Shown: positions 46,729 through 57,534 of the stretch, piece after piece
Numbering within the stretch: position 1 is the first letter of the stretch
Layout: each line of letters opens with the position of its first letter
Assembly: GCA_965261645.1 (NCBI GenBank)
Contig: CBDHDJ010000004.1
Span: forward strand, 806,001-870,000
Length of the DNA stretch: 64,000 bases
Direction of reading: 5' to 3'
From: CBDHDJ01 sp965261645
GTDB lineage: Bacteria > Pseudomonadota > Alphaproteobacteria > SHVV01
Translations under genes and position numbers: made by a program
Notes under the pieces: model-generated
Database searches by the model: none
What the model was told of the DNA's origin: nothing
The model's input: only the letters and a program-made list of their open reading frames with translations

Positions 46729-48076
46729 GCTGTTTGGCCGAGGCCCCGCCGGTGCCGTCAAGCGCAAGCACGTGTCCCGCGAGATAGAGCGAGCCGCAGA
46801 TCAGGATGCGAGGCGGCGGCCCCCCGCCTTGCCGCTGGCTGATGGCGTTGAGCGCTTGGCTCACGCCGGCCGAGGCGCGGGCGCGCAAGCCAGCCGCCCG
46901 GGACCGTGTCGCAATGGCCAACCCACCGAGACTGGCCGCCTCGCCGGGGATGGACACGCCGTAAAGTTGATCGGCGTGGGCCGCCAGCGGCGTGAGGAAT
47001 CCTTCAACGTCCTTGCTGTTCAGCATGCCGGTGATGAGGAACGTGGGGCGCGGCGCCGGGTCGGTTGCACGAAACGCCTTCAATGTCTCTGCCAAGGCCT
47101 CCGCAGCGGCAGGGTTGTGACCGCCATCGAGCCAAAGCTCGCTACCTGCCGGGAGGCCGGCCGCGAGGGGCCCGCCCGACAGATTCTGCATGCGGGCGGG
47201 CCAGACGGCGTCCTGAAGGCCACGCGCCATGGCGGCCTGGTCGACCTCGAACCCGGTGAGATGATGGAGGCAGGCGATCGCCTGGCCGGCATTCTCCAGC
47301 TGATGGGGGCCAGCCAGCGGCAGTGGTGGAAAGGACAGAGCCGAGCCGTCCACAAGAACGGAAAACCCCTCGCGCTCAGGTTGTACCGACCAGACGCCGC
47401 TACCTGCCTCCGCCGGGTTCGGTGCGAACCGCACCAGCGGCGTGGCGATCACCTCCGCCTGCCCATGGATCGCGCGCATGGCGGCGCTCGGCTGGCGGCC
47501 GGTGACGGCGGTCACACCGGATTTCAGGATGCCGGCTTTCTCGAAAGCGATGCCGTCCAGCTTGTCGCCGAGGAAGCCCGTGTGGTCGATCGCCACTGGG
47601 GTGATCGCTGAGAGAAGCGGCTTCGCGACCACGTTGGTGGCGTCGAGCCGGCCACCGAGCCCCACCTCGAGCAGGAGAATATCCGCCGGCTCCCGGGCGA
47701 AAGCGAGGAAGGCCGCCGCCGTGGTGATCTCGAAGAAGGTGATCGGCTGGCCGGCATTCACGCGCTCGCACTCCTCCAGGAGGGCGAGGAGATGATCGTC
47801 TTCGATGTCGCGGTCGACGAGTCGAATTCGCTCGCCAAAGCGCACCAGGTGGGGCGAAGTGTAGGCTTGCACGCGATAGCCGGCGGCACGCAGCATGCCG
47901 CTGAGGAGGGCGATTAAGGATCCCTTGCCGTTGGTGCCGGCGACGTGGATCACGGGCGCGAGCTCGCGTTCCGGTTGGCCGAGTTCGGCCAGCAGGCGCT
48001 CGACGCGACCGAGCGACAGATCGATCCTCTTGGGATGAAGCTGAGGCAGGCGGTCGAGGACGGCGTCGACACTCAC
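46712..48076 (-). CDS. folC: Bifunctional folylpolyglutamate/dihydrofolate synthase
   Basis: 454 residues, Mur-ligase fold. P-loop VIHVAGTNGKGSLIALLSGM, then AYTSPHLVRFGERIRL, FFEITTAAAFLAFA, LLEVGLGGRLDATNVV and ITPVAIDHTGFLGDKLDGIA, and the C-terminal LWLDGGHNPAAAEALAETL. It adds glutamates to folates. It is last in a trpF-trpB-trpA-folC run with gaps of 9-13 bp. accD, often between trpA and folC in proteobacteria, is missing. Confidence 0.93.
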   Translation of the reverse strand: MSVDAVLDRLPQLHPKRIDLSLGRVERLLAELGQPERELAPVIHVAGTNGKGSLIALLSGMLRAAGYRVQAYTSPHLVRFGERIRLVDRDIEDDHLLALLEECERVNAGQPITFFEITTAAAFLAFAREPADILLLEVGLGGRLDATNVVAKPLLSAITPVAIDHTGFLGDKLDGIAFEKAGILKSGVTAVTGRQPSAAMRAIHGQAEVIATPLVRFAPNPAEAGSGVWSVQPEREGFSVLVDGSALSFPPLPLAGPHQLENAGQAIACLHHLTGFEVDQAAMARGLQDAVWPARMQNLSGGPLAAGLPAGSELWLDGGHNPAAAEALAETLKAFRATDPAPRPTFLITGMLNSKDVEGFLTPLAAHADQLYGVSIPGEAASLGGLAIATRSRAAGLRARASAGVSQALNAISQRQGGGPPPRILICGSLYLAGHVLALDGTGGASAKQQPAPR

Positions 48077-48085
48077 GGCGCGCCC

Positions 48086-48952
48086 TTATCCGCTACGCCC
48101 GGCGCTCCGCTTTGCGTCGTCCTCGCGGGCGCTCCGGATGCCGGCGTCGAGATCGCGCACCAGCGACAACACTTCATCCACTAGCCCGGGCTCTGCCGTG
48201 CCGTCATCGGCCAAGCGCCCGGCGAGCCGGTTGACCAGCGCCGAGCCGACGACGACCGCATCGGCAAATCGCGCGATGGTCGCGGCCTGGTCGGGCGTCT
48301 TGACGCCGAAGCCGACGGCGATGGGGAGCGCGGTATGGCGTCGCACCCGCGCCACGGCCTCGGCGATCGCTTTGGGCGGGCCCGCGCCCGCGCCGGTGAT
48401 GCCGGTGATAGAGACGTAATAAACGAAGCCCGAAGTGTTGGTAAGGACCGCGGGCAGCCGTCGGTCGTCCGTCGTCGGCGTGGCCAGCCGGATGAAGGCG
48501 AGCCCTGCCGCGAGCGCCGGCAGGCAGAGCTCGTCGTCCTCCTCGGGCGGAAGATCGACGACGATCAAGCCGTCCACCCCGGCCGCGGCGGCATCGGCGA
48601 GAAACGGCTCCACGCCATAGACGAAGATCGGATTGTAGTACCCCATCAATACGATGGGCGTCTCGTCATCATCCTCGCGAAATGCGCGCACGAGATCGAG
48701 GGTGCGGCGCAAGCTCGCGCCGGCCCGGAGCGCGCGCAGGCTCGAGGCCTGAATGGCCGGGCCATCGGCCATCGGATCGGTGAACGGCATGCCGAGCTCG
48801 ATGGCATCTGCGCCCGCCGCGGGCAGGCCCTTGAGGAGCGCGAGCGAGGTCGCCTGATCGGGATCGCCCGCGGTCAGGAACGTGATGAGCCCGGCGCGGC
48901 CCGCCGCCCGAAGTGCGGCGAAACGGCGATCGATCCGCGAGGGTGTCGTCAT
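48086..48952 (-). CDS. trpA: Tryptophan synthase alpha chain
   Basis: 288 residues of a TIM barrel. ITFLTAGDPDQATSLALLKG, the catalytic Glu in ADAIELGMPFTDPMADGPAI, VLMGYYNPIFVYG, the second catalytic Asp in VDGLIVVDLPPEE, and GFVYYVSITGITGAG. It cleaves indole-3-glycerol phosphate to indole, which is channelled to TrpB. I chose ATG 48952, 13 bp after trpB, preceded by a GAGGCGG site. A longer in-frame extension lies within trpB. Confidence 0.94.
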   Translation of the reverse strand: MTTPSRIDRRFAALRAAGRAGLITFLTAGDPDQATSLALLKGLPAAGADAIELGMPFTDPMADGPAIQASSLRALRAGASLRRTLDLVRAFREDDDETPIVLMGYYNPIFVYGVEPFLADAAAAGVDGLIVVDLPPEEDDELCLPALAAGLAFIRLATPTTDDRRLPAVLTNTSGFVYYVSITGITGAGAGPPKAIAEAVARVRRHTALPIAVGFGVKTPDQAATIARFADAVVVGSALVNRLAGRLADDGTAEPGLVDEVLSLVRDLDAGIRSAREDDAKRSAGRSG

Positions 48953-48965
48953 GGGACCGTCCGCC

Positions 48966-50177
<1,212 letters not shown>

Positions 50178-50190
50178 AGGCGAACTCTAC

Positions 50191-50838
50191 CTAAAGCGCC
50201 GTAGCGGCGTCGAGAAAGGCTTTGATCATGGCCGGGCTCTTGTGGCCGCGCCGGTCCTCGACGCCAGAGGACACGTCGACCTCCTCGGCACCGCTGGCCC
50301 GCACCGCCTGGGCCACATTGGTGGCATCGAGGCCGCCCGACAGCATCCACGGGCGCGCCCAGCGCCGCCCTTGGAGCCACTGCCAATCGAAGCTGAGCGC
50401 GTTGCCGCCCGGCAGGGCCTCGGTCATCGAATCGGGCGCCTGGGCGTCGAACAGGAACCGCTCGGCGACAGCCTCGTAATCCTTGACCGTTTCGACGTCC
50501 GCTGCGCTGGCGATCCTGATCGCTTTCATGACGGGAATGCCGTGGCGTGCGTGCACCTCGCCGATGCGCGCGGGGCTTTCGGCGCCGTGCAGCTGCAGGA
50601 GATCGAAGGGAACCCGGCTCAGCACCGCGGCCAATGTGTCGTCGTCGGGATCGACGAGCAGGCCGACGCGGGCAGCGCGGCCCTTGGCCAATGCCGCGAG
50701 GTCGGCCGCCGCCTCCGGCGTCACGCAGCGCGGGGATGGCGGGTAAAAGACAAGCCCGACGAATGCCGCGCCGCCGTCGAGCGCCGCCGTCATAGCGGCT
50801 TTTGAATTCACGCCGCAGATCTTCACACGAACGGTCAT
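50191..50838 (-). CDS. trpF: Phosphoribosylanthranilate isomerase
   Basis: 215 residues. The start VRVKICGVNSK holds the catalytic Cys, AAFVGLVFYPPSPRCVT follows, then VGLLVDPDDDTLAAVL, LLQLHGAESPARI, FLFDAQ with the catalytic Asp, and WMLSGGLDATNVAQAV plus VDVSSGVEDRRGHKS. It isomerises PRA to CdRP in tryptophan synthesis. ATG 50838 is the family start; the 41 upstream in-frame residues are low-complexity. Confidence 0.93.
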   Translation of the reverse strand: MTVRVKICGVNSKAAMTAALDGGAAFVGLVFYPPSPRCVTPEAAADLAALAKGRAARVGLLVDPDDDTLAAVLSRVPFDLLQLHGAESPARIGEVHARHGIPVMKAIRIASAADVETVKDYEAVAERFLFDAQAPDSMTEALPGGNALSFDWQWLQGRRWARPWMLSGGLDATNVAQAVRASGAEEVDVSSGVEDRRGHKSPAMIKAFLDAATAL

Positions 50839-50957
50839 GGTCTTGTATCTGTGCCGGGCGCTTGGACGCCGCTTTCGCCGGCCCGCCCGCCGGCTCACGC
50901 CGTTATATCGCAGAACGCGCCCTTGCAACACATGTCCTCGGCCTACATATGGGGCTC

Positions 50958-52061
50958 TCACGCCGCGCAGCCAGCGGCCCAGCTCGCGACCTCGGCGGGC
51001 GTCCGTGTGCCGGCTACCGCGTCGATCACCGCGCGGCCGATGAGGGGGGCGAACTTGAAGCCGTGGCCCGAGAAGCCGCCCAGCACCCAGGCGTTGTCGA
51101 GCCGTTCGACGATGAAGCGCTCGCCCTCGGTCATCGCATAGAAGCAGGTTCGCGCCCGGAGCAGGCGGTAGTCCGCGAAATCCACGAGGCGTGCCCGGGC
51201 CTGCTCGAACACCGCGCGCGCTTCGTCGTCGCCCGCGTCGCGGTCCTCATCCGGATGACCGGCCAGCGTGGGCAAGTGAAAGCCGAATTTGAGGTCGGTC
51301 GCCGGCACCGGCGGCACCGCATAAAAGCCGCTCTCGGGCCCGATATCGAGCAACATGGGGGCGCTCGCCCAGTGGGCGGCGTGCGCCTCCGGCGGGGCGG
51401 CATAGACCAGGACCTGGCGCGACGGCGTGATGTGCGAAGCGAAGGTCGGGAGCAGCCGCGGCGTCCACGGTCCGGCGGCGACGATCAGCGCATCGGCCTC
51501 GATCACGGTTCCATCCCGGAGCGTGAGGCCGGGCCGCACCGGGTCGACGTCGCGAACGGGGGTCTCGGTTCGTATCTCGACACCGCGCTCGGCAAGATGG
51601 CGGGCGAGCGCGCGAATGATAGGCTCGGCCAACAGGGCGCCGCCCGATTCCAGATGGTATGCGGCCTCGACCTTGTCCGGCGAGAGGAACGGAAACTCGC
51701 TTGCAAGCTCCGCGCCCGCGATGGTCCGGTAGGGCACGCCGCGCCGATCGAGCACGGCCCGCGAACGCTCCGCCCAGTCCTCAGCGCCGGCCGACAGCAT
51801 GAGGGTGCCGGTCTCGACATAGAGCGTTTCGCCAAGGTCGGACCACAGGCCCTCCCACGCCTCGTAGGCTTCCGCGACCATCGCGCAATAGCCCTCCTCG
51901 TCGCCATAGGGGTAGCGAATGAGGCGGTGCTGATCGGCCGATGATCCGTGTGGATTGGGAATCGGCCCTTGCTCGTAAAGCGTGACGCGGTGCTCGGCCC
52001 TGAGCGCCGCCCAGGCCACCGCCAGCCCCATGATGCCACCGCCGAGAACGACGAGGTTCAT
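50958..52061 (-). CDS. FAD-dependent amine/amino-acid oxidoreductase (DAO family)
   Basis: 367 residues. FAD Rossmann motif VVLGGGIMGLAVAWAAL at the N-terminus, HRLIRYPYGDEEGYCAMVAE as in the sarcosine-oxidase/MSOX-like branch, and the C-terminal GGFSGHGFKFAPLIGRAVID, a DAO signature near the flavin. It oxidises a secondary amine or amino acid; the substrate is not evident. The start is coupled to the ornithine cyclodeaminase-like gene by a TGATG overlap, so the two probably act in one amino-acid pathway. Confidence 0.82.
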   Translation of the reverse strand: MNLVVLGGGIMGLAVAWAALRAEHRVTLYEQGPIPNPHGSSADQHRLIRYPYGDEEGYCAMVAEAYEAWEGLWSDLGETLYVETGTLMLSAGAEDWAERSRAVLDRRGVPYRTIAGAELASEFPFLSPDKVEAAYHLESGGALLAEPIIRALARHLAERGVEIRTETPVRDVDPVRPGLTLRDGTVIEADALIVAAGPWTPRLLPTFASHITPSRQVLVYAAPPEAHAAHWASAPMLLDIGPESGFYAVPPVPATDLKFGFHLPTLAGHPDEDRDAGDDEARAVFEQARARLVDFADYRLLRARTCFYAMTEGERFIVERLDNAWVLGGFSGHGFKFAPLIGRAVIDAVAGTRTPAEVASWAAGCAA

Positions 52062-53005
52062 CAGACGCCCTCCGTCATGCGCTCGAACACGAGCTCGGCT
52101 GCGGCGAGATCCTCGAGCGCGGTGCCCACCGATTTAAACAGCGTGATCTCGTCCGCGGATTGCCGCCCCGGGGCCTCGCCCCTGGCCAGTTCGTAAAGGT
52201 CTCCGATGATATCGCTTTCGGCGATGACGCCCCGTTCGATGGGATCGACCATATCGCCGCCTTCCTTGAGCGCGCCCGCTCGGGTATCGACATAGAGGCG
52301 CGCCCGGCGCACCGCCTCGTCGTCGCTCTCGCGCATCGCTGGGGTGAACGCGCCCACGAGATCGAGGTGCGCGCCGGCCTTGAGCCAGGCGCCTCGGATC
52401 AACGGCGCGGGGCTGAGCGTTGCGCAACTGATGATGTCGGCGTCCCGGGCTGAGGCTTCGAGATCCTCTGTCGCCATAGTGTCGAGTCCCTCGCCCTGCA
52501 ACCGCTCGGCCAGCGCCGCCGCTTTGTTCGGGTGGTGGTTCCAAAGCGTGGTGCGCACGATCGGGCGCACCCTGGCATGGGCGCGCACGAGGTGCGGCGC
52601 CAGGGCGCCGGCCCCCACCATGAGGTGATGGGCACTGGCGGGCCGTGAGAGGTATCGCGAGGCCAGCGCCGAGGCCGCCGCCGTGCGCCACAGCGTCAGC
52701 GACGTTCCATCGATCACCGCGCGGGGCTCGCCGGTCCCGCCGTCGAGCAGGAGATAGACCGCCATCAGGGATGGCAGCCCCTTGACCCGGTTACCTGGAT
52801 AGACCGTGATCGTTTTGATGCCGAGCGGACCGCCCTCGCGCCACGCCGGCATCAGAATGAGGGACGCCGCCGCGCCATCGCCGGCGAGCCTATGGTGATG
52901 GCGCTCGGGCACCGTGCCACCCGCGCGGAATGCGTCCTCGAGGCGGTCGATCAAAGAATCGTAGTCGAGGCTGGCATGAACATCCTCGGCTTCGATGACG
53001 CGCAT
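52061..53005 (-). CDS. Ornithine cyclodeaminase/mu-crystallin family protein
   Basis: 314 residues. GIKTITVYPGNRVKGLPSL near residue 75, LLLDGGTGEPRAVIDGTSLT, LWRTAAASALASRYLSRP with the conserved Arg-Thr, the NAD site LMVGAGALAPHLVRAH, and GAFTPAMRESDDEAVRRA. The family includes ornithine cyclodeaminase, alanine dehydrogenase and ketimine reductases. Pairing with a DAO oxidoreductase fits imine or cyclic amino-acid metabolism (inference). ATG 53005 starts at the usual family N-terminus. Confidence 0.85.
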   Translation of the reverse strand: MRVIEAEDVHASLDYDSLIDRLEDAFRAGGTVPERHHHRLAGDGAAASLILMPAWREGGPLGIKTITVYPGNRVKGLPSLMAVYLLLDGGTGEPRAVIDGTSLTLWRTAAASALASRYLSRPASAHHLMVGAGALAPHLVRAHARVRPIVRTTLWNHHPNKAAALAERLQGEGLDTMATEDLEASARDADIISCATLSPAPLIRGAWLKAGAHLDLVGAFTPAMRESDDEAVRRARLYVDTRAGALKEGGDMVDPIERGVIAESDIIGDLYELARGEAPGRQSADEITLFKSVGTALEDLAAAELVFERMTEGV

Positions 53006-53040
53006 GGTGCTGGCCCGCGAAACGGAGGATGGCCGCAGGC

Positions 53041-53406
53041 TCACCCCTGATCGCGCGTCCCCGTCGCCGCCACGACGGACGCAGGTTCGGCGGCCTGGTT
53101 CGCCGGCGCCGCCCGTTGCGCACGCAGCCCGTGGAGTTCGCGCTCGGTTCGGGTCAAATGACGGCGGGCCTGACGCAGCGCCTTGCGGGACTTGTGCCCC
53201 GAGAGCCATGCTGCGGCTGCGCCGATGATGAATCCGGCGAAGCCGGCGCCGAGGACCAGGCTGTAGAGCGGCAGATCGAGGATGTAGGGCAGGGGATCGA
53301 GGCTGACCGCGACGGGCGCCCGATTGGCCACGGCGAACGCCGCGGCGACGATCGCCAGCGGCAGCAAGATCAGCCAGACGAAAAACTTCCGAACCGGCGA
53401 GGGCAT
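53041..53406 (-). CDS. LapA-domain membrane protein
   Basis: 121 residues. Two transmembrane helices (KFFVWLILLPLAIVAAAFAV and YSLVLGAGFAGFIIGAAAAW) flank the PVAVSLDPLPY strand typical of LapA, then a cytoplasmic coiled-coil region (RKALRQARRHLTRTERELHG) and an Ala-rich tail. LapA is linked to LPS assembly and LpxC regulation in enterobacteria. It is directly downstream of ihfB, as often in this class. Confidence 0.85.
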   Translation of the reverse strand: MPSPVRKFFVWLILLPLAIVAAAFAVANRAPVAVSLDPLPYILDLPLYSLVLGAGFAGFIIGAAAAWLSGHKSRKALRQARRHLTRTERELHGLRAQRAAPANQAAEPASVVAATGTRDQG

Positions 53407-53485
53407 GGCGTCTCAGACCTCGAGAGAGCCGACCACAGGCAGCGGGGCTGCTGGCTCGGGGCGCCTACCACCGCTCATTGTCAGG

Positions 53486-53785
53486 TTAATTGTCGCTCCC
53501 GACCGGGACGACATTCAAGCGCTCGCGCAATTCCTTGCCGGTCTTGAAGAAGGGGATGTGCTTTTCCGCCACGTGAACGGCCGCACCGGTGCGGGGATTG
53601 CGGGCGGTGCGCGACGGGCGCTGTTTCACCGAAAGCGCCCCGAAGCCGCGGAGTTCGACCCGTTGTCCGCGCGCCAACGCGGCCGAAATTTCGTCGAAGA
53701 TCGTCGTCACGATACGCTCGATGTCACGCTGATAGAGGTGCGGGTTGCGTTCTGCAAGGCGCAAAATGAGTTCCGATTTGACCAT
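53486..53785 (-). CDS. ihfB: Integration host factor subunit beta
   Basis: 99 residues. MVKSELILRLAERNPHLYQR start, VELRGFGALSVKQRPSRTAR arm region, and RNPRTGAAVHVAEKHIPFFK with the Pro that intercalates DNA. It bends DNA with IhfA in recombination, replication and transcription. ATG 53785 is the conserved start; the 25-residue in-frame extension upstream is not. Confidence 0.92.
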   Translation of the reverse strand: MVKSELILRLAERNPHLYQRDIERIVTTIFDEISAALARGQRVELRGFGALSVKQRPSRTARNPRTGAAVHVAEKHIPFFKTGKELRERLNVVPVGSDN

Positions 53786-53856
53786 CTGATCCGACCGCCC
53801 CCCAACTCCGCGGGCGCCCGGGCCGGCCTCTCCGCCACCCGCGATGCCGCGGCCCA

Positions 53857-54768
53857 TCATTGGCGAGGGTGCCAGACAGATATCAGGCCGTCAAGTGTAA
53901 GTCGTTCTGACAACAATGTTTTTTCCGCCCAACCGACCACATCTCGGAACAGGCGTTGCTCTTTGTCGGTGAACTCGACGGGGCGTGTCGGCAGGGAGAG
54001 CGGCACGTCGTGCACCTCGGCGAGCCAGTTGCGGGCAGCATCCTCACCGCCGATCTCATCGATCAGCTTGGCGGCGAGGGCCTGCCGACCGGTGAAAATC
54101 CGTCCATCGGCCAACGCCGCGGCCTCGGTACGGGCGAGGTGGCGGCGCTCGGCGAGCCGATCGATGAACCACTGGTGGATGTCGTCGACCAGCGCCTGAA
54201 CGACAGCGCGATCCTCGTCCCTCAAGGGCTGAAAAGGCGAGGGCACGTCCTTCATGGGTCCGCTCTTGATGACTTCGGCCGAGACGCCGATCTTGTCGAG
54301 CAGGCGCGAGAACTCGGCCGTCTCGAACAGGACGCCGATCGAGCCGGTGAGCGATGTGGTGCGCGCCACGATGTGATCGGCGGCAAGCGCGCCCAAATAA
54401 CCGGCGGAGGCGCCCAACGTGCCGACCACGGCGACGACGGGTTTGTTCTCGCCCACCTTGCGGATGGCATGAAACAGCTCCTCGCCGCCCAGCGTGGTCC
54501 CGCCGGGGCTGTTGATGTGGACGAGAAGCGCTTTCGTGTTGTCGTTTTCGGCGACGCGGGCAAGCGCCTCGGTGCGCCGCCGGTCATCGATGATGAGGCC
54601 GCTCACCTCGATGCGCGCAACGTGGGGCTCGTCCACATAGGCGGCGAACCCGTCGCGCAGCAGCACGCCGATCAGGGCAATGGCCAGCAGAATTGCAAAA
54701 ACGCGCCAGACCGTAAGCCGCCGTTTCAGGCGCCGCCGGTCAACCAGTATGTCGGCTTCTAAGGACAT
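53857..54768 (-). CDS. sppA: Signal peptide peptidase SppA
   Basis: 303 residues of the S49 family. One N-terminal membrane helix (VFAILLAIALIGVLLRDGF), VHINSPGGTTLGGEELFHAI, the nucleophile Ser in VGTLGASAGYLGALAADHIV, LTGSIGVLFETAEFSRLL, and the general base Lys in KSGPMKDVPSPFQPL. It degrades cleaved signal peptides at the inner membrane. It lies between rpsA and ihfB. Confidence 0.9.
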   Translation of the reverse strand: MSLEADILVDRRRLKRRLTVWRVFAILLAIALIGVLLRDGFAAYVDEPHVARIEVSGLIIDDRRRTEALARVAENDNTKALLVHINSPGGTTLGGEELFHAIRKVGENKPVVAVVGTLGASAGYLGALAADHIVARTTSLTGSIGVLFETAEFSRLLDKIGVSAEVIKSGPMKDVPSPFQPLRDEDRAVVQALVDDIHQWFIDRLAERRHLARTEAAALADGRIFTGRQALAAKLIDEIGGEDAARNWLAEVHDVPLSLPTRPVEFTDKEQRLFRDVVGWAEKTLLSERLTLDGLISVWHPRQ

Positions 54769-54840
54769 GTCCGAGAACCGGCCTCATGAAGGCCGGATGA
54801 ATCGTGGGTCCCGACGCAGCCGGCGGCACCCACGGCACCG

Positions 54841-56742
54841 TCAGTCGCTTTTGGCCTCCTCGTCATCCGAGGATTCGTCTCCCTTCGCCTCGGGCTCCGG
54901 CGCGTCGTCGGGCGCATCGGGGGCGTCCTCGTCACCGGCCGCGCTGGCCGCCTCGGCGGTTTCTTCGTCATCGCCGCTGTCGTCGTCATCGGCGGCCTGC
55001 TCGGCGCTGCCCTCTGCCGCGTCGGCCTCGTCCTCCTGCTTGGCCCGCGTTTTGTCCATCGCGGCGCCGAGGATATCGCCTAGGCTCGCGCCGCTATCGG
55101 TCGAGCCATACTGCTCCATCGCTTCCTTTTCCTCGGCGATTTCCAGGGCCTTGACGGAGAGCGTGAGCTTGCGGGCGGCGCGATCGAGGTTGCTGATCTT
55201 GGCGTCCACCTTGTCGCCGACGGCGAAGCGGTCCGGTCTCTGCTCCGAGCGCTCGCGCGCGAGATCGCCGCGGCGGATGAAACCGGAGATCCCTTCGCTG
55301 ACGGTGACCTCGATCCCATTGTCGCGAATCGCGGTGATCGTACAGGTCACCGAATGGCCCTTTTTCAAATGGGCGATCGATTCATAGGGATCGCCCGAAA
55401 GCTGCTTGATGCCGAGGCTGATGCGTTCCTTTTCGACGTCGACGTCGAGCACCTTGGCCTTGACCATGTCGCCCTTCTTGTAGCGGCCGATCGCCTCGTC
55501 GCCGGGGACGGCCCAGTCGAGGTCCGAAAGATGCACCATGCCATCGACCCCCGCATCGACGCCGACGAACAGGCCGAATTCCGTGATGCTCTTGATCTCG
55601 CCTTCGATTTCGCCGCCCGCGGGGTGGGTGTCATGGAAGGTCTGCCAGGGATTGGAGTTGCATTTCTTCAGACTGAGGCTGACGCGCCGTTTGATCGGGT
55701 CGACCTCGAGTACCATCACTTCGACCTCCTGGCTGGTCGAGACGATCTTGCCCGGATGGACGTTCTTCTTGGTCCAGCTCATCTCGGAGATGTGGACCAG
55801 CCCCTCGACTCCGGGCTCGAGCTCGACGAAGGCGCCGTATTCGGTGAGATTGGTCACCCGGCCGGTAAACTTGGCCGCCACCGGATACTTGGCCTCGACG
55901 CCCTCCCAAGGGTCCGCTTCGAGTTGCTTCATGCCGAGTGAGATGCGTTGCGTCTCGGCGTTGACCCGGATCACCTGCACATTGATGGTCTCGCCGATGT
56001 TCAGCACCTCGGAGGGGTGATTGATGCGCCGCCAGGCCATGTCGGTGACGTGCAGCAGGCCGTCGATGCCGCCGAGATCGACGAACGCGCCATAATCGGT
56101 GATGTTCTTGACGACGCCTTCGGTGACCTGACCTTCCTTGAGGCTGGCGATCAGACCCGAGCGGGCTTCGGCGCGGTTCTCTTCGAGCACGGCGCGGCGC
56201 GACACCACAATATTGCCGCGGCGGCGGTCCATCTTGAGAATCTGGAACAACTGCGCCTGTCCCATCAGCGGCCCAATATCACGCACCGGCCGGATGTCGA
56301 CCTGGCTTCCCGGCAGAAACGCGACGGCGCCCGAAAGATCAACGGTGAAACCGCCCTTGACGCGGCCGAAAATCGCGCCTTCGACTCGTTCACCCTTCTC
56401 GAACGCCGCCTCCAGCTGCACCCAGGATTCCTCGCGGCGCGCCTTCTCGCGGCTCAACACCGCATCGCCGTGGCGATTTTCCATCCGTTCGAGGAACACC
56501 TCGACCCGGTCGCCGACCTTGATCTCGGACGGCTGTCCGGGGGTGGCAAACTCCTTGAGCGGGACCCGGCCCTCCGATTTGAGCCCGACATCGACGACCG
56601 CATCGTCGCCCTCGATCGCGATCACCGTGCCCGGAATCACCGTCCCCTCCAGATTCTCCTCGCTGCCATAGGACTCCGCGAGAAGGGCGGCAAAACTCTC
56701 CTTCGGGGTCTCCTCGGTGGATTCAACGGCCTCGTCGCTCAT
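54841..56742 (-). CDS. rpsA: 30S ribosomal protein S1
   Basis: 633 residues with six S1 RNA-binding repeats. Clear starts are GTVIPGTVIAIEGDDAVVDV, a VEGAIFGRVKGGFTVDLSG repeat, VTEGVVKNITDYGAFVDLGG, AKFTGRVTNLTEYGAFVELE, IEGEIKSITEFGLFVGVDAG and VTCTITAIRDNGIEVTVSEG. A long acidic C-terminal tail of Asp/Glu/Ala follows the last repeat. It unfolds mRNA at the ribosome. It is 156 bp downstream of cmk, the conserved order. Confidence 0.95.
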   Translation of the reverse strand: MSDEAVESTEETPKESFAALLAESYGSEENLEGTVIPGTVIAIEGDDAVVDVGLKSEGRVPLKEFATPGQPSEIKVGDRVEVFLERMENRHGDAVLSREKARREESWVQLEAAFEKGERVEGAIFGRVKGGFTVDLSGAVAFLPGSQVDIRPVRDIGPLMGQAQLFQILKMDRRRGNIVVSRRAVLEENRAEARSGLIASLKEGQVTEGVVKNITDYGAFVDLGGIDGLLHVTDMAWRRINHPSEVLNIGETINVQVIRVNAETQRISLGMKQLEADPWEGVEAKYPVAAKFTGRVTNLTEYGAFVELEPGVEGLVHISEMSWTKKNVHPGKIVSTSQEVEVMVLEVDPIKRRVSLSLKKCNSNPWQTFHDTHPAGGEIEGEIKSITEFGLFVGVDAGVDGMVHLSDLDWAVPGDEAIGRYKKGDMVKAKVLDVDVEKERISLGIKQLSGDPYESIAHLKKGHSVTCTITAIRDNGIEVTVSEGISGFIRRGDLARERSEQRPDRFAVGDKVDAKISNLDRAARKLTLSVKALEIAEEKEAMEQYGSTDSGASLGDILGAAMDKTRAKQEDEADAAEGSAEQAADDDDSGDDEETAEAASAAGDEDAPDAPDDAPEPEAKGDESSDDEEAKSD

Positions 56743-56898
56743 GGGCTCTCCTGGTTCGTCCTCGGTACGCGTCCTGGGCGTTCAGCCGCATGTCCCGTGG
56801 CCCAACGCCCGCCGCTGCCCAGGGCTGGCGCGGCCGGCTTCGCGGTGCATCCCGCGACACAGCCGGGAACCCGCGAAACATGCCGGGAAAATGGGGGC

Positions 56899-57534
56899 TC
56901 AAGCCCGCCGCGCGGCAATCAACTCGTTCGCGCGCGCGAAGACGCTGTTAATAGACAAATTCGTGGTGTCTAGCAAGTGAGCATCCGCGGCTTGGCGAAG
57001 CGGCGAGGCGCCTCGCATGCTGTCGCGCTCGTCGCGCGCGCGCATGTCCTCGAGGACCTTCTCCTCGCTCGTGGTGGCGCCGCGCTCCGTGAGCTCGAGG
57101 AAGCGGCGGTGGGCCCGCGCGCCGAGGCTTGCAGTGAGAAACAGTTTCACCTCGGCGTCGGGGCAGACGACAGTACCGATGTCACGCCCCTCCAAGACCG
57201 CTCCCTGGGCTCCATCCGGCGGGTCGGACGCGAAGGTGCGCTGAAACGCCAGCATTTCGCGCCTCACCTCGGGGATGACCGCGAGCTGAGAGGCGGCCTC
57301 GCCCGTCACCTCGTCACGGATCCCCGCATCGTCGAGGTCATCGAGTGAGAGCTGGCGCGCAGCTGCGGTGGCCGCTCTGGTGTCGGTCGGATCGCTGCCG
57401 GCGCGCAGAACGCAGAGCGCCACCGCCCGATAGAGCGCGCCCGTGTCGAGATGGGCGAAGCCAAGATGCCGGGCCAGGCGCCCAGCCAGCGCGCCTTTGC
57501 CGGCGGCCGATGGGCCGTCGATGGCGATGATCAA
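56899..57534 (-). CDS. cmk: Cytidylate kinase
   Basis: 211 residues. P-loop IAIDGPSAAGKGALAGRLA, LDTGALYRAVALCV, the VLEGRDIGTVVCPDAEVKLF block, the LID-type RAHRRFLELTERG, and RDERDSMRGASPLRQAADAH. It phosphorylates CMP/dCMP. Its start overlaps the aroA stop (ATGA), so it is translated with aroA. Confidence 0.94.
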   Translation of the reverse strand: MIIAIDGPSAAGKGALAGRLARHLGFAHLDTGALYRAVALCVLRAGSDPTDTRAATAAARQLSLDDLDDAGIRDEVTGEAASQLAVIPEVRREMLAFQRTFASDPPDGAQGAVLEGRDIGTVVCPDAEVKLFLTASLGARAHRRFLELTERGATTSEEKVLEDMRARDERDSMRGASPLRQAADAHLLDTTNLSINSVFARANELIAARRA